A DNA stretch of 64,000 bases from a virus: positions 1-64,000 of the IMG/VR virus record IMGVR_UViG_3300032675_001827; one strand, given 5' to 3'. Shown here in pieces: positions 34,625-43,305 of this stretch. Each line of letters starts with the position of its first letter. Within the stretch, counting starts at the first letter, position 1. Both the position numbers and the translations under genes were made by a program. Below the pieces are notes generated by a model, which was not told the origin of the DNA, made no database searches, and worked only from the letters and a program-made list of their open reading frames with translations.

Positions 34625-34969
34625 CTAGGTATTTAATGTTTGTTTTGGCTTCCTACCGCGTTTTCTTCCAATTTTTTTATTTGACCCATCTGGAAGAAGA
34701 TCGTAAATGTCTGCATATCGAACAGGATCCATTCCTTCTATAGACTTTATATTGCTTCCATTTGATTTGACAATTTTTTTGGTTTCATCACCTAGTTGTA
34801 GTTCAAAAATTGGTTCTTCAGATTCAAGAACTATATTCCTAATTTTAAATTCACCTAGCTTTGAAAAAACCCTGCCAGAAACATCAGTACTATTGTAATC
34901 TGCGATTACAATAGTATCTGTAGCTAACGCATTTTTTCTTACAAGTGCTGAAATTAATGATATCTGCAT
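34625..34969 (-). CDS. Hypothetical protein with basic C-terminal tail
   Basis: 114 residues. Beta-rich body (DTIVIADYNSTDVSGRVFSKLGEF) and a very basic end GRKRGRKPKQ that could contact nucleic acid (AT-hook-like GRKRGRKP). 16 nt downstream of clpA on the same strand. No family recognised. Confidence 0.55.
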   Translation of the reverse strand: MQISLISALVRKNALATDTIVIADYNSTDVSGRVFSKLGEFKIRNIVLESEEPIFELQLGDETKKIVKSNGSNIKSIEGMDPVRYADIYDLLPDGSNKKIGRKRGRKPKQTLNT

Positions 34970-34985
34970 ACGTTGTCCTTTTGTT

Positions 34986-37247
34986 TTAAATCTCGTTGTT
35001 TACTAATTCAATATCTTGCTGTTGAAAATTGGTTTCAATTATGTGATGTACTAGATTTCCATTATCAGCTGTGAATAAAACTCCGCCGCCATTTTTAAGT
35101 TTACCAAATAAAATTTCTCTGCTCAAAGGCTTTTTAACGTGCTCCTGCATGACTCTTGCCAATGGGCGTGCACCCATGTTTTTATCAAACCCTTTGTCAA
35201 TCAACCATTGCTTGGCTTGTGCATCAAATGCAATAGTTACACTCTTATTTTGACTTAGGTCATTGAGCTGATTGATAAATTTATCTAGCACTTTGACCAT
35301 GCTATCTTTTGTCAATCTGTTAAAATGAATAGTAGCGTCAAGACGGTTGCGGAATTCAGGAGTAAACCACAACTTGACTGCCTCTTGCCCTGCATCATTG
35401 CGTTCTGAATTACCAAAGCCAATTGAATTTTTTTCCATATCTGAAGCACCGAGATTTGATGTAAAAATCAAAAAGACATTGCGAGCGCTTGCAGTTTTAC
35501 CTGCTTGACTGGATATCATTCCGTTGTCCATTACTTGTAAGAAAATAGATACAATATCTGGATGGGCTTTTTCAATTTCGTCGCATAAAATAACTGCATG
35601 AGGATGTTGTTCTAGTTCATTTATGAGAATTCCAGATCCTGCCGAACCGTCGCCGTAACCTACATAACCGGGCGGCGATCCGATAAATTTGCTGACGCTG
35701 TGTTTTTCCATAAATTCACTCATATCAAATCTTATAAACGGGATATTAAGAGTAGCTGCCAATTGTTTTGCAATTTCTGTTTTTCCTACTCCTGTTGGTC
35801 CGGCAAACAAAAAGGATCCAAGTGTTTTGTTACCTTCGCGTAGACCAGATTTACTGATCAGTACAGCATCTGTTAGATTTAATACAGCTTCGTCTTGACC
35901 AAAAACGGTAGATTTTAGTGTGTTTTCCAATTGTTCAAGATCAACTATCTCTTGTTCACTATCTGATTTGATAGGTATCTTAGTCATCTGACTGATTTCA
36001 TAGGCTATTTCCTCAGTACCAATGCTTTCAACACGTTCATGTAAAGGTTTAATTTTCTGTCGTGCGCCTGCTGAATCTACTATGTCAAGTGCTTTGTCAG
36101 GCAAGCGTTTATCATGTATATATTTTACGCTTAAGTCAACTGCGCTGTCCAAAGCAGCTTTGGTGTAATTTACACCGTGAAATTGACTATAGTATTCACT
36201 TAGAGCATTTACAATGGTTTTAGAATCTTTGATTGATGGTTCTAGTACATCAATACGTTGAAATCTACGCATCAATGCGCGATCTTTTTCAAAATGTTTG
36301 CGAAACTCTTCTTGTGTTGTACTGCCAATGCACCGAATATCACCTCTGCTGAGTGCAGGTTTGAGCAGATTAGCTGCATCCATTGCACCGTTGCTGCCGC
36401 TGCCGGCGCCCATAATCATATGAATTTCATCAATGAATAAGATTGCATGTGGAAGTGCAGTAAAAGCTGAAATAATGTTTTGCATACGTTCTTCAAAATC
36501 ACCTCTAAATTTTGTACCAGCTATTACACTGCTTATATCTAGGCTATAAATGATTTTGTCATTTAGTGTATCAGGAACTGTGCCTTCAACAATATTCTTG
36601 GCCAAACCCTCTACTATCACTGTTTTTCCAACACCCGGATCGCCTAGAAGAATGCCATTGTTTTTATGCCTTCTAGCCATGATCTGTGTAATTTTTAGAA
36701 TCTCAGTTTCTCGACCAATCAATGGATCAATTTTCTTTTGTTTTGCTTTTTCATTGAGATTCACACAGTAATGTTCTAGAATTTCGCGAGCTTCTTTAAT
36801 ATTTGTAGTTGTTTGCTGCTGACTTTTTGTCTTTTGCAACAGTGATAGAACAATTTCTTTCTCAAGACCTGCTGCATTTAAAAAATATGATGCATGGCTA
36901 TTTTCGATGTTGAACATAGCGAGAAATAGATCCATACATCCCATATCACTGCGTGAAGAAAAAATGGTCTGAGTTTTGGCTTTTTTAACTGCTGTTAGCA
37001 GCAGTGAAGTATGACGCGGTTGATAAGATCCGGTTTTCACTAATACATGATTAGTTGCATCATGAATGTAAGCACGAACATCATCGGTTAATTTTTTAAG
37101 ATCTCCTGATGCTTGTGTTATTAAGGCTTGAATATCCTCTAACTCTAACAGAGCCATCAAAAGATGTTCTAAGGTAACAAATTCGTGCCTTAATCCAGCA
37201 GCAATTATATAAGCACGCTTTACAACATCTTCAAAACTATTTTGCAT
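34986..37247 (-). CDS. clpA: ClpA, AAA+ unfoldase of the ClpAP protease
   Basis: 753 residues, against 758 in E. coli. Order: double Clp-N repeat (HEFVTLEHLLMALLE...HTSLLLTAVKKAK), first AAA+ module with GDPGVGKT, LFIDEIH and an arginine finger (RRFQRI), second module with GPTGVGKTE, RFDMSEFMEKHSVSK, GSPPGYVGY and ILCDEIEKAH, then FTPEFRNRLD. A MEKNSIGFGN loop carries IGF, a form of the IGL/IGF tripeptide that docks ClpP, so it should work with a ClpP peptidase. None is encoded in this window, so host ClpP is the likely partner. No middle domain is present, so this is ClpA rather than ClpB/C. It overlaps the deformylase gene by 11 nt. Confidence 0.95.
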   Translation of the reverse strand: MQNSFEDVVKRAYIIAAGLRHEFVTLEHLLMALLELEDIQALITQASGDLKKLTDDVRAYIHDATNHVLVKTGSYQPRHTSLLLTAVKKAKTQTIFSSRSDMGCMDLFLAMFNIENSHASYFLNAAGLEKEIVLSLLQKTKSQQQTTTNIKEAREILEHYCVNLNEKAKQKKIDPLIGRETEILKITQIMARRHKNNGILLGDPGVGKTVIVEGLAKNIVEGTVPDTLNDKIIYSLDISSVIAGTKFRGDFEERMQNIISAFTALPHAILFIDEIHMIMGAGSGSNGAMDAANLLKPALSRGDIRCIGSTTQEEFRKHFEKDRALMRRFQRIDVLEPSIKDSKTIVNALSEYYSQFHGVNYTKAALDSAVDLSVKYIHDKRLPDKALDIVDSAGARQKIKPLHERVESIGTEEIAYEISQMTKIPIKSDSEQEIVDLEQLENTLKSTVFGQDEAVLNLTDAVLISKSGLREGNKTLGSFLFAGPTGVGKTEIAKQLAATLNIPFIRFDMSEFMEKHSVSKFIGSPPGYVGYGDGSAGSGILINELEQHPHAVILCDEIEKAHPDIVSIFLQVMDNGMISSQAGKTASARNVFLIFTSNLGASDMEKNSIGFGNSERNDAGQEAVKLWFTPEFRNRLDATIHFNRLTKDSMVKVLDKFINQLNDLSQNKSVTIAFDAQAKQWLIDKGFDKNMGARPLARVMQEHVKKPLSREILFGKLKNGGGVLFTADNGNLVHHIIETNFQQQDIELVNNEI

Positions 37248-37746
37248 TTTTATTCTGCTTCCTTTTCTTATCTAGTTTTTTCTTAGCCATGCTAAGACTT
37301 AATTTTCCTACACGATCTGTAAAGCATATTCCTTGACAGTGATCAAATTCGTGCATCCATACTCTAGCTTCTAACCCTTCTAGCCTTTCAGTTGTTTCTG
37401 TACCTTCTAAACTGAAATACCTTGCAATCACACCTTCTGGACGTTTTACTTTGAGTAGCAGGCCTGGAAAGCTGAGGCAACCTTCCTCCATTATAATCAT
37501 GTTGAAACTGGCTCCAACTATCTCTGGATTAACGCAGATTCTTATTTTATCGTTAACAAGCATAGCAAACATAGCTAAATCTATGCCCAATTGGCATGCG
37601 CTTACACCAAGCGCATTTTGCTCATAAATTGTTTTAACAAGCAACGAGGCTATTGGTTGCAGTGTATTTTTGTATGTGTCAAATTGTTCTTGAGTTACCA
37701 ATTGTGTTTTGGTATGTAACACTTTATTTGTTGATTCAACTAACAT
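37237..37746 (-). CDS. def: Peptide deformylase
   Basis: 169 residues with all three deformylase motifs: GVSACQLG (motif 1, GxGxAAxQ with S and C substitutions), EEGCLSFPG (motif 2, metal-binding Cys) and WMHEFDHCQG (motif 3, HExDH). The enzyme removes the N-terminal formyl group from new proteins. Phage deformylases are known in marine T4-type phages, where they are thought to support translation of photosystem or phage proteins, but this one is longer than the shortest of those and keeps a C-terminal basic tail (KKKLDKKRKQ). It is followed by clpA, which it overlaps. Confidence 0.93.
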   Translation of the reverse strand: MLVESTNKVLHTKTQLVTQEQFDTYKNTLQPIASLLVKTIYEQNALGVSACQLGIDLAMFAMLVNDKIRICVNPEIVGASFNMIIMEEGCLSFPGLLLKVKRPEGVIARYFSLEGTETTERLEGLEARVWMHEFDHCQGICFTDRVGKLSLSMAKKKLDKKRKQNKNAK

Positions 37747-37767
37747 GTATAATTTTTAACCTTACTA

Positions 37768-38658
37768 CTAATGGTTGTCAATGCTACGATTTTTTTGGAT
37801 TTGACTTAGTAAACTTAAATTTTCTGCGGAAAGATTCTGCGGTATTTCTAATTCTATAATCAAATACAAATCGCCGTGGGTGCCTGGATGTTCTCTTAAT
37901 GGCATACCTTGATTAACTATTCGCAATTTAGTTCCATGTTGAGTCCCTGGCGGGATCGTTACTGAGATTTTATGACCGTTAATTGCATAAATGTGCAATT
38001 TGGTTCCAACAATGGCTGAAATAGCGTCAACTTTGCAATGATGTTCTAAATGATTCCCGTGCCTAACAAATTTAGCATGCGGTGCGATTTCTACATGAAT
38101 GTACAAATCACCAGGCGGTAAACTGGTATTGCTATGATCGCCTTGCCCGGCATATCTTATTCTAGTGCCGTTGTCAATACCTTTGGGAATATCTATTACC
38201 AAATCAATTTTTCTACCACTGTTGGTAGTAAATCCAAGTGGTATCTGCTTTCCGTTATAGGAATCTTCTAGACTTATGTTAATGTTTAAATTTACATCTC
38301 TATTACGCTGAGGAGCTCTTCCAAAACCAGGAAAACCATGTTGACTGAAAAATTGTGCTACAAAATCATCAATATTAGTTGGATTATCAAAAGGACGACC
38401 ATTTACATTTACATTCCAATGAACTCCTCCATGATTTCCATGAAAAGGGTTCTTACGAGTTTGATCGTATTCTCTACGTTTGATTTCGTCACTTAGAATT
38501 TCATATGCTGCACTTATTTCTTTAAATTTAACTTCAGCGTCTTTATTGCCAGAATTGCGATCAGGATGCCACTGCATTGCAAGTTTCCGATAGGCTGCTT
38601 TAATTTCATCAGCTGACGCTGTTTCGTTAATGCCTAATGTTTCATAGTGTGTTGCCAT
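37768..38658 (-). CDS. DnaJ-family co-chaperone (CbpA type)
   Basis: 296 residues. The J domain is at the start: HYETLGINETASADEIKAAYRKLAMQWHPDRN with the HPD that stimulates DnaK ATPase. A G/F-like linker (HGNHGGVHWNVNVNGRPF) follows, then two beta-sandwich client-binding domains (PLGFTTNSGRKIDLVIDIPKG and TIPPGTQHGTKLRIVNQGMP). There is no CxxCxGxG zinc domain, so it is the CbpA/class B kind. With DnaK at 9382-12368 the phage has both halves of an Hsp70 system, although they lie 26 kb apart. Upstream neighbour is the GAF-like membrane gene on the other strand. Confidence 0.92.
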   Translation of the reverse strand: MATHYETLGINETASADEIKAAYRKLAMQWHPDRNSGNKDAEVKFKEISAAYEILSDEIKRREYDQTRKNPFHGNHGGVHWNVNVNGRPFDNPTNIDDFVAQFFSQHGFPGFGRAPQRNRDVNLNINISLEDSYNGKQIPLGFTTNSGRKIDLVIDIPKGIDNGTRIRYAGQGDHSNTSLPPGDLYIHVEIAPHAKFVRHGNHLEHHCKVDAISAIVGTKLHIYAINGHKISVTIPPGTQHGTKLRIVNQGMPLREHPGTHGDLYLIIELEIPQNLSAENLSLLSQIQKNRSIDNH

Positions 38659-38725
38659 ATGTATATTTTATTTTTGCAAAATTATTTGTCAACTGTAGTG
38701 AGTTTTTTTGGTTATAGTCCAAAAA

Positions 38726-38732
38726 CTAAATA
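38726..38732 (+). promoter_or_regulatory. T4 late-type promoter (CTAAATA)
   Basis: CTAAATA followed by TTCTGC and ATG 38739, so the transcript would be leaderless or nearly so. A box one base off the TATAAATA consensus. Confidence 0.4.
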
Positions 38733-38738
38733 TTCTGC

Positions 38739-39446
38739 ATGTCAGATTCCTCGTTAGTACCAACCAATAAAGCTAGTATTCTAGAACTTGTATTGTCATA
38801 CTTATCAAATACTAAACCAGTATTAATGTTTATCCACCTTGTTTGGTTTACCATTGTGTGCGCCATTTTAAGCATAACCTATCTTGTATCGTTTCATTTT
38901 ACTAATTTAATAGATATATATCAAGAAGCACATAATATTCAAAAATTTAACTCCAATTTAGTTTTCAGCATGCAACAAGATTCCGCAATAAATGCGAATC
39001 TAAATGAGCTTGTTAGCAAAACACATGCTAATCGTGCTTATCTTTTTAGATATCATAATGGCTTAGCCGCTGTAAGTGGCGTTCCGTTTTTCTTTCAAAC
39101 TAATACGCACGAAGTGATAAGTCCGGGTACGCCTCGCGTAATTCAGTTTGAACAGCATATTCCTGCAAGTATAAATTTGGCCATAAACAACAAATTTATG
39201 ATGAACCAATGTGCTATCATCCCTAAGGTAGACGAAGATAAGGACAGCCAAAATTACTGGTTTTTTCAAAATCGAGGTGCAAAAAGCATTGTACGCTGTC
39301 CAGTGTTTATGCCAAATGGTGATCTTTTCGGGTTTGTTGGAGTAGATTTTACCGATAGGGTTGATATAAAAGATTTAAATCAAATTGAAAATGAAATTAA
39401 GATAGTAGCTAACTCTCTAGCATTAGTATTTGCAACCAAACATTAA
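38739..39446 (+). CDS. Membrane-anchored GAF-like protein
   Basis: 235 residues. A membrane helix (MFIHLVWFTIVCAILSITYLVSF) is followed by a coil and a soluble domain with RAYLFRYHNGLAAVSGVPFFF, IVRCPVFMPNGDLFGFVGVDF and a long closing helix. The strand order and YLFRYHNG / F(G/V)FVGVDF motifs suggest a GAF-like sensor domain. No ribosome site is visible, in agreement with leaderless expression. It could sense a small ligand at the inner membrane; this is inference. Confidence 0.6.
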   Translation: MSDSSLVPTNKASILELVLSYLSNTKPVLMFIHLVWFTIVCAILSITYLVSFHFTNLIDIYQEAHNIQKFNSNLVFSMQQDSAINANLNELVSKTHANRAYLFRYHNGLAAVSGVPFFFQTNTHEVISPGTPRVIQFEQHIPASINLAINNKFMMNQCAIIPKVDEDKDSQNYWFFQNRGAKSIVRCPVFMPNGDLFGFVGVDFTDRVDIKDLNQIENEIKIVANSLALVFATKH

Positions 39447-39484
39447 TTCGCTAATAATTAAAAACCAAATAGGAGAGTTTTACC

Positions 39485-40225
39485 GTGCAAATATTGATCC
39501 CCATGGGCGGTGCTGGTAGCAGATTTTCAGCTGCCGGATATGATCGTCCAAAACCATTTATAGAATTTCATGGTCAAACAATGATAGAAAATGTGGTTGA
39601 AAATCTTGGGCTTGATAATGAATATATCTTTGTAACGCAGCGCAGCCATTATGATGAATTTAGACTGGTTTATGAACGTATTCGAAACAAAGTACAGAAG
39701 CTACAGGTAGCAGTATTAGAAGGAATGACACGCGGGGCTGCAGAAAGTTGCTTGTACGCAAAAGATTTTCTTGATTTAGATATGCCACTAATGATCGCTA
39801 ATTGCGATCAGATGCTCGAATGGAACCCTGTTGTATTTAAAGCCTGGCTGTTTGATACAAAGATAGATGGCGCTATAATGACATTTGAAAGCCAAAGCCC
39901 TAAGAATAGCTTTGCAAGGCTGGACGAAGATGGGTTTGTAGTAGAAACAGCTGAAAAAAAAGTTATAAGTCCTTACGCAACAAACGGAATTTACGTGTGG
40001 AAACGTGCAGCTGATTTCGTTTCAGCTGCAGAAGAATTGATTGCTAGAGATTTACGAACGAACAATGAATTTTATGTAGCCCCTTGTTATAATCTTAATA
40101 TTGAACGTGGGCAAAAGATCAAAATCTATCCCATTAACGGTCACTGGCCTATTGGTACACCGCAGGATCTAACCATATATCTGGATCATTTTGGAGGAAA
40201 GCGTAATGCAAATACACACAGTTGA
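39485..40225 (+). CDS. Sugar nucleotidyltransferase
   Basis: 246 residues from GTG 39485 (TAGGAGAGTTTTACC before it). QILIPMGGAGSRFSAAGYDRPKPFIEFHGQTMIENVV is the NTP-binding signature of sugar-1-phosphate nucleotidyltransferases (GGxGxR...KP); LMIANCDQML gives the metal-binding aspartate. NSFARLDEDGFV and TNGIYVWKR are later family features. The enzyme would make an NDP-sugar. It opens a run of glycan and carbohydrate-type genes (39485-47575). The cupin start is nested in its end. Confidence 0.85.
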   Translation: MQILIPMGGAGSRFSAAGYDRPKPFIEFHGQTMIENVVENLGLDNEYIFVTQRSHYDEFRLVYERIRNKVQKLQVAVLEGMTRGAAESCLYAKDFLDLDMPLMIANCDQMLEWNPVVFKAWLFDTKIDGAIMTFESQSPKNSFARLDEDGFVVETAEKKVISPYATNGIYVWKRAADFVSAAEELIARDLRTNNEFYVAPCYNLNIERGQKIKIYPINGHWPIGTPQDLTIYLDHFGGKRNANTHS

Positions 40226-40541
40226 TAGTTTAGTAGGTGGTTGGTTTGTTGGTGCATTTTCTGGCGCAGTGTATCGCACCAGTGCGGTAGAAGTTTCATA
40301 CAAACAGCATTATGCAGGCGAAAAATGGCCTGCACATTATCATAAAATAGCTGACGAAATAAACTATCTAATAAGCGGCAAAATGGAAGTTGGCGGGCAA
40401 ATGTTAGAAGGACCTGTTATTTTTACAATTCCCAAAGGAGAAGTTTCAGCACCAGTATTTCACACAGATGTAACACTAATTGTAGTCAAAGTCCCTGGTG
40501 CACTCAACGACAAATATAATCTGGATGATCCAACAGTATGA
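40206..40541 (+). CDS. Cupin-domain protein
   Basis: 111 residues from ATG 40206 (GGAGGAAAGCG before it; the TTG at 40191 is not needed). KWPAHYHKIADEINYLISGKMEVGG holds the cupin metal motif (H.H....E), and the second motif is less clear (APVFHTDVTLIVVK). The gene overlaps the nucleotidyltransferase in the previous frame, so the two are coupled. In sugar pathways such cupins are isomerases or epimerases, but no specific reaction can be inferred. Confidence 0.75.
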   Translation: MQIHTVDSLVGGWFVGAFSGAVYRTSAVEVSYKQHYAGEKWPAHYHKIADEINYLISGKMEVGGQMLEGPVIFTIPKGEVSAPVFHTDVTLIVVKVPGALNDKYNLDDPTV

Positions 40542-41086
40542 TAGTAGAGCGCGAAGATCACAAATATTGTTTAGATATTGGAAGACCAACATTTTATACA
40601 GATGAACACAGAGATTTTTACAAAAAGATTTTTGATGTAATTGAAAACTCGCCAATACCTATGGTTGTAAACGGTATTTATAATCGGATAAAAAAAATGC
40701 TTTATGCAGGGTCTGGATATGGCGGGGGAGGTTTTGCTTTTTGCTTTTGGTTCGCAACCAAAGAAGACAGAAGAGAATTTGCACGATCGATGAAAGGCAT
40801 TGAAGTATCTATAGAAGACTGGCGAAATGTTACGTGGTATCAACCTTATCAATCTAAAATTTTGGTTTTGAAGTTCAACGGCAAGTATCTAGATCATGTG
40901 CAGCAATTTGCACAAAACAATGACATTACCATGCAACCATATATGAGTCCGCCACAAGGATTTGGCCGGGAATTGGATAAATCTCAATGGGATGTTATTC
41001 CAGGTCTACATGTGGCATCAGGTGATTACAAATTATTGTTAGAGTTAAAGCATCATCTCAATGATGTATTTTTAGATTTTGATTGA
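40538..41086 (+). CDS. Hypothetical phage protein
   Basis: 182 residues (MIVEREDHKYCLDIGRPTFY...). Contains YAGSGYGGGGFAFCFWFATKEDRREFAR and a long aromatic stretch; ATGA overlap with the cupin gene. I recognise no domain. The stop is TGA (41084-41086) with a TAA a few codons later in frame. Confidence 0.6.
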   Translation: MIVEREDHKYCLDIGRPTFYTDEHRDFYKKIFDVIENSPIPMVVNGIYNRIKKMLYAGSGYGGGGFAFCFWFATKEDRREFARSMKGIEVSIEDWRNVTWYQPYQSKILVLKFNGKYLDHVQQFAQNNDITMQPYMSPPQGFGRELDKSQWDVIPGLHVASGDYKLLLELKHHLNDVFLDFD

Positions 41087-41104
41087 CATTTTGGAGTTGC
41101 ATAA

Positions 41105-41308
41105 ATGAATAAAGAACTGTTCCGTACACTGTTATGGCGAGCAAGTGAGGGCTACAACGATAGCTGGAGTGCTGTTGATCCAGAAGTACTGGAAAATTTC
41201 GCAGAGTTAATTGTCCGAGAATGTGCAAAAATTGTTAATGACAATAATTTTGCAGGCAGCACACTAGGTGATAGGTTGCTGTTTCCTTATTTTGGAATTG
41301 AACAATGA
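41105..41308 (+). CDS. Small conserved phage protein
   Basis: 67 residues ending ELIVRECAKIVNDNNFAGSTLGDRLLFPYFGIEQ, a pattern repeated in many tailed-phage ORFs of unknown function (LIVRECA...G). GGAGTTGCATAA precedes the ATG. Confidence 0.65.
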   Translation: MNKELFRTLLWRASEGYNDSWSAVDPEVLENFAELIVRECAKIVNDNNFAGSTLGDRLLFPYFGIEQ

Positions 41309-41318
41309 TGTCGTGAAA

Positions 41319-42044
41319 TTACATTTTAATATTACGACGATCTAGTTCTCTTTTCAATGCAACAAGTTTATTGTTATCGCGCGAAATAGCATTGCGTATT
41401 TCACCTGCTACACCCGAAGGCAATGCACGCAGAACAGCATTAACTAGTTGTTCTGCTTGTGTTTGCGATTTTGCATGTGCTGCCTTTTTTTCAGCAGTTT
41501 CTTTGTCTTTTTTCTCTGCATATTTGTCTGAAATACTTAGCCCTGTTGCTGTTTTATCTTTAGATCTTTTCTTGTCTGATTTAGCATAATCGTCTAGACG
41601 ATCTAAAACATCTTGGTATGCCAGATCCTGTTTATGCCATGCTAATGCATTACGTGCCAGATGTTCGTAATTTGTATCTTTTCCAATCTTAACTAAAATG
41701 GGTGTTAGTGCTTCTGCCATATGCCTTAAATTTTCAGCCGATGGTTCTCGTAGGAACATACGTAATGCACTAGATGATTGACTGGGAGCTTGGTCAGCTA
41801 GATGATGCAAGTGAGAGATTAAATTTTTGCCGTCTTCGTTTAACCATTTTGAAATTACTCCCTTTTCCAACAAACGGAAGCCGCCCATACTGTCATTGTT
41901 TTCGGCATATTTCTGTGCCATGGATTCTAGTTTACTGTACAGTTCGGTTACGGGATTTCCAATGTCACTGGCAAGTAATTTTAAGGTGCTGGCTAGAGAG
42001 ACACTTTCAAGCATCACTCCGTCAATTATTTCAACTATACGCAT
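41319..42044 (-). CDS. Hypothetical helical protein (MRIxEI start)
   Basis: 241 residues, helical, with a lysine- and alanine-rich coiled coil near the end (SKDKTATGLSISDKYAEKKD...AEKKAAHAKSQTQAEQ). Its N-terminus MRIVEIIDGVMLESVSLASTL resembles MRIFELLLEYDVSKVNSLAS of the gene at 279, which suggests a shared N-terminal tag, as seen for proteins sorted into T4-type heads; that is speculation. GGAGTCTAGAC precedes the ATG and GATAAATA lies upstream. Confidence 0.6.
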   Translation of the reverse strand: MRIVEIIDGVMLESVSLASTLKLLASDIGNPVTELYSKLESMAQKYAENNDSMGGFRLLEKGVISKWLNEDGKNLISHLHHLADQAPSQSSSALRMFLREPSAENLRHMAEALTPILVKIGKDTNYEHLARNALAWHKQDLAYQDVLDRLDDYAKSDKKRSKDKTATGLSISDKYAEKKDKETAEKKAAHAKSQTQAEQLVNAVLRALPSGVAGEIRNAISRDNNKLVALKRELDRRNIKM

Positions 42045-42070
42045 GTCTAGACTCCGTTTCTTGATAGGAT

Positions 42071-42078
42071 TATTTATC
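42071..42078 (-). promoter_or_regulatory. T4 late-type promoter (GATAAATA)
   Basis: GATAAATA on the minus strand, about 26 bases before ATG 42044 with GGAG between. Confidence 0.5.
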
Positions 42079-42100
42079 TCAATAGTTTGTGCCTAAGTAA

Positions 42101-42130
42101 TTGACAGAAAAGAAGCCTTATGACTAAAAT
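42101..42130 (+). promoter_or_regulatory. Sigma-70-like promoter of the RuBisCO-like gene
   Basis: TTGACA, 18-base spacer, TAAAAT, 30 bases before ATG 42161. It diverges from the late-type box at 42071. Confidence 0.55.
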
Positions 42131-42160
42131 TAAATTTATTTGTAACAGCAAAGGGCCGCG

Positions 42161-43300
42161 ATGACAATTGACATTGTTCAAGATAAAAAAGATTTAGACA
42201 ATTACTTTTATGTAAAATATTTCCTTAAGAGTGCAACTTCACTCTACGATGCAGCGTTTGATCTTGCAGTTGGTCAAAGTATCGGTAATCCAAGCATGAG
42301 AAGTGTTTGGGAAACCCCAGAAATGATTGCCTCTTATTGTGCAAAAATTCTACGAAGCCCTGATTTAGACCTAGCAGAAGGCCAAGTTGAAATAGGTTTT
42401 CCTTTGGTTAATATTGATTGGGCAACAGATGGTATAGCTCAGCTTCTGTGTACCATAGCGGGCGGACAAGTTGATATAGATCGTATCAAGGGCTGCCGAG
42501 CAATAGGCTTGGAATTTAGTGAAAGTTTTATAGAATCTAATTTCAAAAAACCTAAATTTGGATTAAGCGGATTTAGAGCTTTAACCGGGCAGTATAACAA
42601 GCCACTATTTGGTGGCATTATTAAACCAAAAACTGGAATTACCCCTGATCAATTACTTGATATGACCAAGCAGTTAGTCGACGGAGGCTGTGATTTTATA
42701 AAAGAAGATGAGATTATGGCAAACCCTGCTGTTTGCAGCCTTGAAGACCGTGTAGAATTAATTAGCCGGTACATAAGCAACACCAAAACAGTATACTGTT
42801 TTTGCATCAATGCAGACCCTGCATATATTGTACCAAGAGCTAAGTTTGTTGCTGAAAATGGTGGGCGCGGTGTACACATTAATGTATGGAGCGGTCTTGG
42901 CTCATACAAAAGCATTCGTGATTTAGACTTACCCCTTTACATACACTATCAAAAGAGTGGTGATAGAATATTTACAAGCAAATACAATCCATTTTCTATT
43001 TCGTGGCAACTTTGCTGTCAGCTGGCAGCTTGGTGCGGAGTTGATACTATCCACGCTGGCATGTGGGGTGGTTATCTGTCAGATCCAGAAGATGAACTAC
43101 GCGAAACACTGAAAATACTAACTGATAGGAACGTTACCCCTGCGCTTAGTTGCGGATTAACAAGTGAAAGTATAAGGCCAATAGTTGATAAATTTGGCGT
43201 AGACTGGCTGGGAAATAGTGGTGGTGGAATACATAGCCATCCAGAAGGTAGTCAAACCGGGGCGGCAAAAATTAGAGCTGCTGTAGACCAAATAGGCTAA
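42161..43300 (+). CDS. RuBisCO-like protein (form IV type)
   Basis: 379 residues. KPLFGGIIKPKTGIT matches loop 1 of the RuBisCO large subunit, with both lysines (K155, K157). GGCDFIKEDEIM matches the metal site: K181 (carbamylated Lys), D183 and E184. IHYQKSG gives H262, but the usual Arg after it is Y. GVDTIHAGMWGGYL gives H298, but the loop 6 lysine is Y305. LSCGLTSE and NSGGGIHSHPEG are the phosphate-binding loops. Missing Arg and loop 6 Lys rule out normal carboxylase activity and point to a form IV RuBisCO-like protein, which do enolisation, isomerisation or decarboxylation of phosphorylated sugars. At 379 residues it is a little short. It lies in a run of sugar and glycan genes. No strong ribosome site. 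Confidence 0.93.
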   Translation: MTIDIVQDKKDLDNYFYVKYFLKSATSLYDAAFDLAVGQSIGNPSMRSVWETPEMIASYCAKILRSPDLDLAEGQVEIGFPLVNIDWATDGIAQLLCTIAGGQVDIDRIKGCRAIGLEFSESFIESNFKKPKFGLSGFRALTGQYNKPLFGGIIKPKTGITPDQLLDMTKQLVDGGCDFIKEDEIMANPAVCSLEDRVELISRYISNTKTVYCFCINADPAYIVPRAKFVAENGGRGVHINVWSGLGSYKSIRDLDLPLYIHYQKSGDRIFTSKYNPFSISWQLCCQLAAWCGVDTIHAGMWGGYLSDPEDELRETLKILTDRNVTPALSCGLTSESIRPIVDKFGVDWLGNSGGGIHSHPEGSQTGAAKIRAAVDQIG

Positions 43301-43305
43301 AAGCA

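Noticed and set aside
41774-42096. Plus-strand ORFs opposite 41319-42044
   Set aside because: The minus-strand gene has promoter and ribosome site; the plus-strand frames do not.
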